Assembly: GCA_024681875.1 (NCBI GenBank)
Contig: JAILAA010000189.1
Coordinates: 25,491 to 89,490 of the forward strand
Reading direction: 5' to 3'
Source of the DNA: Prevotella sp.
GTDB lineage: Bacteria; Bacteroidota; Bacteroidia; Bacteroidales; Bacteroidaceae
DNA: 64,000 nucleotides
Both the position numbers and the translations under genes were made by a program. Each line of letters starts with the position of its first letter. Within the stretch, counting starts at the first letter, position 1. Of this stretch, positions 59,325 through 64,000 are shown piece by piece. The notes under the pieces are model-generated. The model searched no databases. It saw nothing but the letters and a program-made list of their open reading frames with translations, and was not told the DNA's origin.

Positions 59325-60356
59325 CTATACTGTAATTTCGCCGCAAAGGCTCTGTGTCATCATTTTTCTCACAGTGTCGTTGTCGGCGAATTTTCCTTGT
59401 AAAAACATGAGTTTTGTAACGGCGGCCTCGACAGTGGTGTTGCGTCCGCCTATGACACCAGCCTCCATCAGCTGGTGACCTGTATCATAGCGCGACATCT
59501 CCACAGCACCCTGCATACACTGGCTAACGTTGATAATAACCTTTCCCGCCCTGGTACCCTGTTTGAGGGCATTGAGAAGCCATGGACTTTGCGGAGCGTT
59601 GCCACAACCGAAGGTGCGCATGACAATGCTACGCAGATTCGGAGTGGCGATGATGTGGCGAATGAGGTCTTCCCTGACACCGGGAAAGAGCGAGAAGATG
59701 ATGACATTGGCATCGAGACGGAACTGCGGCGTCATGGGCTTACTGAAGTCAGGCCGGTGGATGTACTCCTCATGGTAGGTGATGCAGATGCCAGCATCGG
59801 CCAGATGGGGATAGTTGAACGACTCAAAGGCATTGAACTCCTCAGCGCTCTGCTTCGTAGTGCGGTTGCCACGCATCAGGTGTCCGCTAAAGTAGATGCA
59901 TACCTCTGGCACGATGGCGGTACCGTCGGAATGGCGGGCTGCAGCAATCTCTATGCTGGTGATGAGGTTTTCTTTGCCATCGGTGCGCAACTGGCCGATA
60001 GGCAGCTGGCTCCCCGTCAGGATGACAGGTTTCGTCAGATTCTGCAACATAAACGACAGTGCCGAGGCGGTATAGGCCATCGTATCAGTGCCATGCAGGA
60101 TGACGAAGCCATCGTACAGGTCATAACTATCACTGATAATGTGTACCAGTTCTGTCCACAGAGCTGGTGACATGTCGCTACTATCGATGGGGGAGCTGAA
60201 CTGTCTAACGTCAATATGGGTCTGCAACTGCTCCAGCTCAGGCACACAGGACAAGAGGTGCTCGAAGTTGAAGGGCTCCAAAGCACCTGTCTGCGGATTA
60301 CGGCTCATGCCGATGGTGCCGCCGGTGTAGATGATAAGAACTTTAGAAGCGAACAT
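59325..60356 (-). CDS. ansA: Type I L-asparaginase
   Basis: Hydrolyses asparagine to aspartate and ammonia, 343 residues. The first catalytic Thr is in IIYTGGTIGMSRNP and the second in VILHGTDTMAYTASAL. There is no signal peptide, so it is the cytosolic type. Its first 14 bases overlap the end of the peptidase-porin gene, and it is probably cotranscribed with it; released amino acids could feed it. Confidence 0.94.
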   Translation of the reverse strand: MFASKVLIIYTGGTIGMSRNPQTGALEPFNFEHLLSCVPELEQLQTHIDVRQFSSPIDSSDMSPALWTELVHIISDSYDLYDGFVILHGTDTMAYTASALSFMLQNLTKPVILTGSQLPIGQLRTDGKENLITSIEIAAARHSDGTAIVPEVCIYFSGHLMRGNRTTKQSAEEFNAFESFNYPHLADAGICITYHEEYIHRPDFSKPMTPQFRLDANVIIFSLFPGVREDLIRHIIATPNLRSIVMRTFGCGNAPQSPWLLNALKQGTRAGKVIINVSQCMQGAVEMSRYDTGHQLMEAGVIGGRNTTVEAAVTKLMFLQGKFADNDTVRKMMTQSLCGEITV

Positions 60357-62766
60357 CCAGCTCCACGTCTATCATATTGTAGCTAAGGTGATTGACACGC
60401 TCATTCACGCGGGCATACTCGAGGTTGATCTGCAATTTCTTGGTGAACAAATAGTCGGCGCCAACCTCATAGAGTGTCTTGCTTGATGCCCAGTCTTTCT
60501 GGTCACGGTAGAGGTCGTAGCGGGCTTTGACATGCAGTTTTTTCTCGATGACAGGCGCAATAGCGAGGGCATAGAAGCCGTCGGCCTTGTCGCCTTTTTT
60601 ATGATTGACGGCCACAGCTTTGCCTTCTTCGTTTACGATGTTGACGTCATAGCCTTGGCTGTGGATATACTCCGTGCGGAACGTCCAATCGTTGGCAACA
60701 TATTCTGCAGAGAGAGCATAACGATTCTTCGGTGTGCTGACAACTTTACCATCGGCCAACTTTGCCCCCCTGCTGCCTGTCCAGCCAAAAGCACCAATGC
60801 GCATACCCTTCACTGGCATCACCCACATACCTCCAATGATGTCCTTGCGGTTATCCACGTCCTTGGTGTTGATGCCCTGGCCGTTGAACACGCCCACCTG
60901 ATAGTGTAGCAAGTTTCGGCCATTGCTGTTCTTTAGGAAATCGCCTTGAAACTGCAAGCCGATATCACGTCCGTTGCTGGCATGTTCGCCAGTACGGTCG
61001 CTAAAGCCCGACAGCTTTGACACGTTCTGAGAATAGCTCATAAAGCCCTGCGTGATGGGGTGCATAGGATTCTCAAAGGTAAAGGGACGTTTGAATTGTC
61101 CGGCTTTCACCTTGAAGAACTCGTATTTCTGCCACTCACCCCATAGATCAACGAGACGGATGGCAGCTGAGTTCGTAGCGGTATTGTTGTCGATATTACC
61201 GTTTATCTGCATCTGAAGCTTGTAAGCAAAGTCGCTGGCTGCACGCCCATCGAGGGCCAAACGCGCCAGGCGCAGATTATAGGAATTGCTATGATCTCCA
61301 TCCTTGTCTGAAGCCTGATACTGAACCATTCCATAACCACTCAGCTTCATACTGTTCACCCATTCGGACGTCTGCTCGTCGGGCAGGAAGAGCGGGTCTT
61401 CCGGCATCACCATCGTAGGAGGAAGCTGATAGGCTTTCATCACCTTTTCGGGCACGAACTCGTTGGGCACCACCAGACGGAACATGTATTCACGCAGCCA
61501 GCGGTCGGTCATAATCAGACAGCCTTTCTGTCCCCAGTCGGCGCCCCACGAGTTCTCCACCTTCCACTTCACAGCCTTTCCTTTCTTGTCGAGATCGACA
61601 GCACAGAGCGTCATGGCATGTGTCGAGCCACTGTCAAAAGTTGTAATGCGCTCGGCCTTCGTCATGGGGAAGTTGGTGCCGAAGAGTGAGCCGTAGTCGA
61701 AGTTCTCGGTGTCGGCATAGCCGCGCTTACGGTCGAGCATCTTACCCACGTCATACGATGAGTAGAGTTTGTGGCCTGCACGTAATGCATCAATAGCCAT
61801 TTGCTCAATGTCATCCATCGGCAGGTTGACGTATTTCCAGTTGTGTCCGTCGTAGGTATGGCGGTCGTATTCCACCTCGTAGGTCTGATAATAGGGCCTA
61901 CGCGGGTCGTTCATCACCATGATAAAGGAGCCGTTCAATGGTTGACCCACCACCTCCTTGTAGAATGACAGCGGTGTGTACTCACGGGGCTCGCCTACGG
62001 TCTTACCCTTACTGTTCTTGAAAGCGTAGGTAAACTTCTCGGGCGGACAGCCTATGGTGTACTGCAGCATGTGGTAGATTTGGCTCAGCATACGTGTTTT
62101 GGCCTTCTCCAGAGCGGCAGGCTTCTTGCCTTTCTGCACCATCTCACGTAGTTGCAAGCCATATTCACGTAACTTAGAAGCAATAAGGGCACGAGCCTTC
62201 GACGTATTGTCGGTAGAGAATGACTCGGGCATCACCTCCGCGGGCACCAGGCCATATTTGTCAGCCAAGTCTGCCACGCCACAGAACGTTCCGCCGTCGC
62301 CGATGGGCGAACGGAAGAAGAACTGCACGCGCACGTCGTCAATGGGTTTGTCGCCCGTGTCGATGCAGCCCTGCAACATCAGGTTGGCCTTCTCCAGCTG
62401 GTCCCAGAAGAAGAGATAGGCCTGCGAGAACGTGACCTGCAGCGAGTCGGTGCGCAGGTTGAAGTCGCCACGCAGCACGTTCATGCCGCTGAACATCCAG
62501 CAGCGCCCACTCGACTTCTGGTCGGTAATAGACTGCGCCTTGGTCTCAATGCTGAAATGCGTATCGATGGCCGCATCGTTGTCGTGGTTCTTCGCCAAGT
62601 TGTCGATGGCATTGCCGGCTATGGCATTCATCAGTGCACGGTCGGCAGTTGTCAGCTGCTGCTCCTTCTGAATCTCATTGAGCATCTTGCTACTGATGTC
62701 CCCACCCTTCTGTGCTGTCGCGGTCATAGCGACAACAAGGGCACTAAGGAAAAACATTTTTTTCAT
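60343..62766 (-). CDS. Aminopeptidase C (bleomycin hydrolase family) fused to OprP-type porin
   Basis: An exported 807-residue protein (signal peptide MKKMFFLSALVVAMTATAQ). Residues 25-455 are a papain-like C1B peptidase: Cys89 in QKSSGRCWMFSG, His about 383 in STHAMTLCAVDLD and Asn about 405 in KVENSWGADW. The PepC part ends normally at PPTMVMPEDPLF. From about residue 468 the frame continues into a phosphate-selective porin O/P-like barrel (GYGMVQYQAS, WQKYEFFKVKAGQFKRPFTFENP, GRDIGLQFQGDF, LLHYQVGVFNGQGINTKD) and ends in Phe, the usual last residue of outer membrane barrels. There is no stop or frameshift at the junction. The peptidase should be tethered to the outer membrane. Confidence 0.88.
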   Translation of the reverse strand: MKKMFFLSALVVAMTATAQKGGDISSKMLNEIQKEQQLTTADRALMNAIAGNAIDNLAKNHDNDAAIDTHFSIETKAQSITDQKSSGRCWMFSGMNVLRGDFNLRTDSLQVTFSQAYLFFWDQLEKANLMLQGCIDTGDKPIDDVRVQFFFRSPIGDGGTFCGVADLADKYGLVPAEVMPESFSTDNTSKARALIASKLREYGLQLREMVQKGKKPAALEKAKTRMLSQIYHMLQYTIGCPPEKFTYAFKNSKGKTVGEPREYTPLSFYKEVVGQPLNGSFIMVMNDPRRPYYQTYEVEYDRHTYDGHNWKYVNLPMDDIEQMAIDALRAGHKLYSSYDVGKMLDRKRGYADTENFDYGSLFGTNFPMTKAERITTFDSGSTHAMTLCAVDLDKKGKAVKWKVENSWGADWGQKGCLIMTDRWLREYMFRLVVPNEFVPEKVMKAYQLPPTMVMPEDPLFLPDEQTSEWVNSMKLSGYGMVQYQASDKDGDHSNSYNLRLARLALDGRAASDFAYKLQMQINGNIDNNTATNSAAIRLVDLWGEWQKYEFFKVKAGQFKRPFTFENPMHPITQGFMSYSQNVSKLSGFSDRTGEHASNGRDIGLQFQGDFLKNSNGRNLLHYQVGVFNGQGINTKDVDNRKDIIGGMWVMPVKGMRIGAFGWTGSRGAKLADGKVVSTPKNRYALSAEYVANDWTFRTEYIHSQGYDVNIVNEEGKAVAVNHKKGDKADGFYALAIAPVIEKKLHVKARYDLYRDQKDWASSKTLYEVGADYLFTKKLQINLEYARVNERVNHLSYNMIDVELDVRF

Positions 62767-62797
62767 GGTGATTCTCTTTACATTATTATATATAGTG

Positions 62798-62805
62798 CAA
62801 AGTTA
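62798..62805 (-). promoter_or_regulatory. Peptidase-porin promoter -7 box
   Basis: CAAAGTTA on the plus strand is TAACTTTG on the minus strand, 31 bp before the ATG. Confidence 0.7.
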
Positions 62806-62846
62806 ATGTTTTTTTTCGCTCAGGACAAAAAAAGTGACAAATAAAT

Positions 62847-62877
62847 TTTGCCGTTAAGAAAAAAACACCTACTTTTG
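62847..62877 (+). promoter_or_regulatory. Sigma factor gene promoter
   Basis: TTTG at 62847-62850 and TACTTTTG at 62870-62877, 19 bp apart. It is divergent from the peptidase-porin promoter. The leader to the ATG is about 75 bases. Confidence 0.72.
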
Positions 62878-62962
62878 CACACGATAACCATATTATTAAC
62901 TCACAAACCAAACTTTTATTGCCTATAGAAAGAAATTTACTTCATAACAAAACTTAAAGAAT

Positions 62963-63562
62963 ATGAAGAATTTCAACGAGCTGACCGACGAGCAGTTGGC
63001 CATGCTGTATGTAAAAGGCAATAACAGTGCTTTTGATGAACTTTTATCCCGTACACAAAGCAAGTTGTTCACCTACATCATGTTCGTAGTGCACGACCAT
63101 GACCTGGCTGATGACATCTTCCAGGAAACTTTTGTCAAAGCTATCACCAAGCTTCAAAAGGGTGAGTACACTGACTCAGGCAAATTTCAGTTCTGGCTCA
63201 CCCGCATCGCCCACAACGCCATCATGGACTGGTATCGCCAGCAGCAGAGCCGCCATATCATGGAGCCCAACGCCGACAACGACCTACAGAACCTGAGCAT
63301 GGCCTCAGTGCTCGACACCTTCCGCGAGTCGGAGCTGGTGAACGAGCAGGTGCTGCGCGACGTGAAGAAGATGATGGAAGCCCTGCCAGCCCCACAGCGC
63401 GAGGTGGTCTACATGCGCTTCTACCAGCAGCTGTCATTCAAGGAGATTGCCGAACTGACCAACGTCAGCATCAACACCGCACTCGGACGTATGCGCTACG
63501 CACTCATCAACATGCGACGCATGGCCAAGGACTATCAGATAGAACTTGCGCTATCTGCATAA
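62963..63562 (+). CDS. ECF-type RNA polymerase sigma factor
   Basis: A 199-residue sigma-70 family protein of the extracytoplasmic function type. Region 2 is at about residues 20-95 (LLSRTQSKLFTYIMFVVHDHDLADDIFQETFVKAI and FWLTRIAHNAIMDWYR). Region 4 is at about 130-190 (PAPQREVVYMRFYQQLSFKEIAELTNVSINTALGRMRYAL). No anti-sigma gene follows within the window, and it has its own promoter. Its stop codon abuts a unit of the 21-bp repeat family B. Confidence 0.92.
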   Translation: MKNFNELTDEQLAMLYVKGNNSAFDELLSRTQSKLFTYIMFVVHDHDLADDIFQETFVKAITKLQKGEYTDSGKFQFWLTRIAHNAIMDWYRQQQSRHIMEPNADNDLQNLSMASVLDTFRESELVNEQVLRDVKKMMEALPAPQREVVYMRFYQQLSFKEIAELTNVSINTALGRMRYALINMRRMAKDYQIELALSA

Positions 63563-63580
63563 ATTATCTGACTTACTTAC
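63561..63580. repeat. Single unit of 21-bp repeat family B
   Basis: AAATTATCTGACTTACTTAC matches the units at 27320-27403 with one difference and begins inside the stop codon of the sigma factor gene. Confidence 0.8.
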
Positions 63581-63771
63581 CTCCTATACTGAATATCAAC
63601 GTATTGCATAAAAACAACTTACCTTTATCTTACCTTTATCTTACCTAAAAGTGTTAATATTGACCTAACACTTGTATGATAGTGTCTTCAACTATCGAAT
63701 GTATCTACTGAACACAAATTATTAGCAAGTAGAAAGCCATGCGCAGGCCGTTGTCTTAGTTAAAGAAAAAT

Positions 63772-63850
63772 GTCCGAAGAAATTCGCAGGCTTCGGACAA
63801 AAATCCGAAGCGGTCGGACAAAAATCCGAAGGCTTCGGATTTATTTCGAA
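63772..63850. repeat. 21-bp tandem repeat, family C
   Basis: Units starting at 63772 (diverged), 63793, 63814 and a partial one at 63835, with first 20 bases close to TCGGACAAAAATCCGAAGGC. Each unit contains an inverted repeat (TCGGA with TCCGA), and unit junctions form the palindrome TCCGAAGGCTTCGGA. Confidence 0.9.
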
Positions 63851-63889
63851 AATTATAAAATTATTACTGTCCGCTAAACATAGACATCG

Positions 63890-63924
63890 TCATCCCAACT
63901 CTTTGTAACACTGGAGTTGGGATG
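63890..63924. terminator. Hairpin with 11-bp perfect stem
   Basis: TCATCCCAACT (63890-63900) pairs with AGTTGGGATGA (63914-63924). There is no long T-run, so it may be a terminator for a gene arriving from the right or a structural element. Confidence 0.5.
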
Positions 63925-64000
63925 AATTATTCCATGTGACAAGCCCCCTCTTCAGTTTTCTGAGTTGTGTGGTGGCGATTCTGCCGCTTCTTCTAGCATC

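Larger units (their letters stand above)
63581..64000. other. Gene-free 3' end of the window
   Basis: No credible gene. It holds a short 11-bp tandem repeat (TTACCTTTATC, 63618-63648), small hairpins at 63651-63671 and 63680-63700, a 21-bp repeat array (63772-63850) and an 11-bp stem hairpin at 63890-63924. A gene may begin beyond the window. Confidence 0.65.

Noticed and set aside
60343..62766. Sequencing frameshift joining two separate genes in the peptidase-porin ORF
   Set aside because: The frame is continuous and the linker after residue 455 is ordinary coding sequence without a homopolymer; no second signal peptide or start codon context is seen before the porin part. It remains worth checking with reads.
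63772..63850. CRISPR array
   Set aside because: Units are 21 bp, back to back and without spacers, and no cas genes are present. The same applies to the other 21-bp and 7-bp arrays.
1..64000. tRNA, rRNA, insertion sequences and prophage genes
   Set aside because: All spacers were read for tRNA arms, transposase motifs and phage gene sequences; none was convincing.

Overview
The window reads as chromosomal core sequence from a member of the Bacteroidales, most likely a Prevotellaceae (Prevotella/Segatella-type) bacterium. The evidence is: a fused LpxC-FabZ protein, carboxynorspermidine decarboxylase, a hybrid two-component-type regulator, secreted proteins ending in a GLYIIDGKKVLIK-type tail, a GH105-DUF4861 enzyme, and promoters of the Bacteroidetes type (TAnnTTTG with an upstream TTTG). 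No tRNA, rRNA, prophage, insertion sequence or CRISPR array was found. Genes are packed in long operons on both strands, separated by a few AT-rich spacers.

Layout. 1-3.5 kb: small lipoprotein, GH73 glucosaminidase with LysM, NAD synthetase. 4-10 kb: minus-strand operon lpxC/fabZ - coaW - nspC - beta-helix lipoprotein - Smr protein. 10-14.4 kb: two family-2 glycosyltransferases around a secreted HExxH protein. 14.7-17.9 kb: minus-strand ribosomal block (rplM, rpsI, rpsB, tsf) with a structured leader upstream of rplM. 18-27 kb: secreted endonuclease I, exported nitroreductase, then lpxA - miaA - PBP1A - PIF1-like helicase. 27.5-30.8 kb: amidohydrolase - fucose-type permease - zinc dehydrogenase. 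30.8-37.8 kb: minus-strand kdsA - kdsD - regulator - cardiolipin-synthase-like protein. 38.5-42 kb: map, a small beta-grasp-like protein, 5'-nucleotidase, fabD. 42-51 kb: minus-strand hisG-hisD-hisC-malQ-gph and a GH105 enzyme. 51-59.3 kb: MltF-like transglycosylase, sugar kinase-like protein, then rlmN - pdxA - flippase-like - NlpC/P60-like - pgk - DUF3298 lipoprotein. 59.3-63.6 kb: asparaginase, a C1 peptidase fused to a porin, and an ECF sigma factor.

Much of the content serves the envelope: lipid A (lpxC/fabZ, lpxA), KDO (kdsA, kdsD), peptidoglycan (GH73, PBP1A, MltF), phospholipid and several lipoproteins.

The most unusual content is of three kinds. (1) Two odd proteins: a papain-like aminopeptidase C continuous with an OprP-type porin barrel, and a hybrid two-component regulator that has lost the phospho-accepting His and Asp and the whole ATPase domain. 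(2) A pervasive class of short tandem repeats of 7 bp (ten loci, different sequences, same period) and of 21 bp (three families). They sit in promoters and spacers and are read in frame as interdomain linkers. (3) Palindromic elements, including one pair inserted in frame in the Smr gene, a long inverted repeat between rpsB and tsf, and two related AT-rich palindromes in gene-free spacers. A short gene-free transcription unit near 27.2 kb is a good small-RNA candidate.
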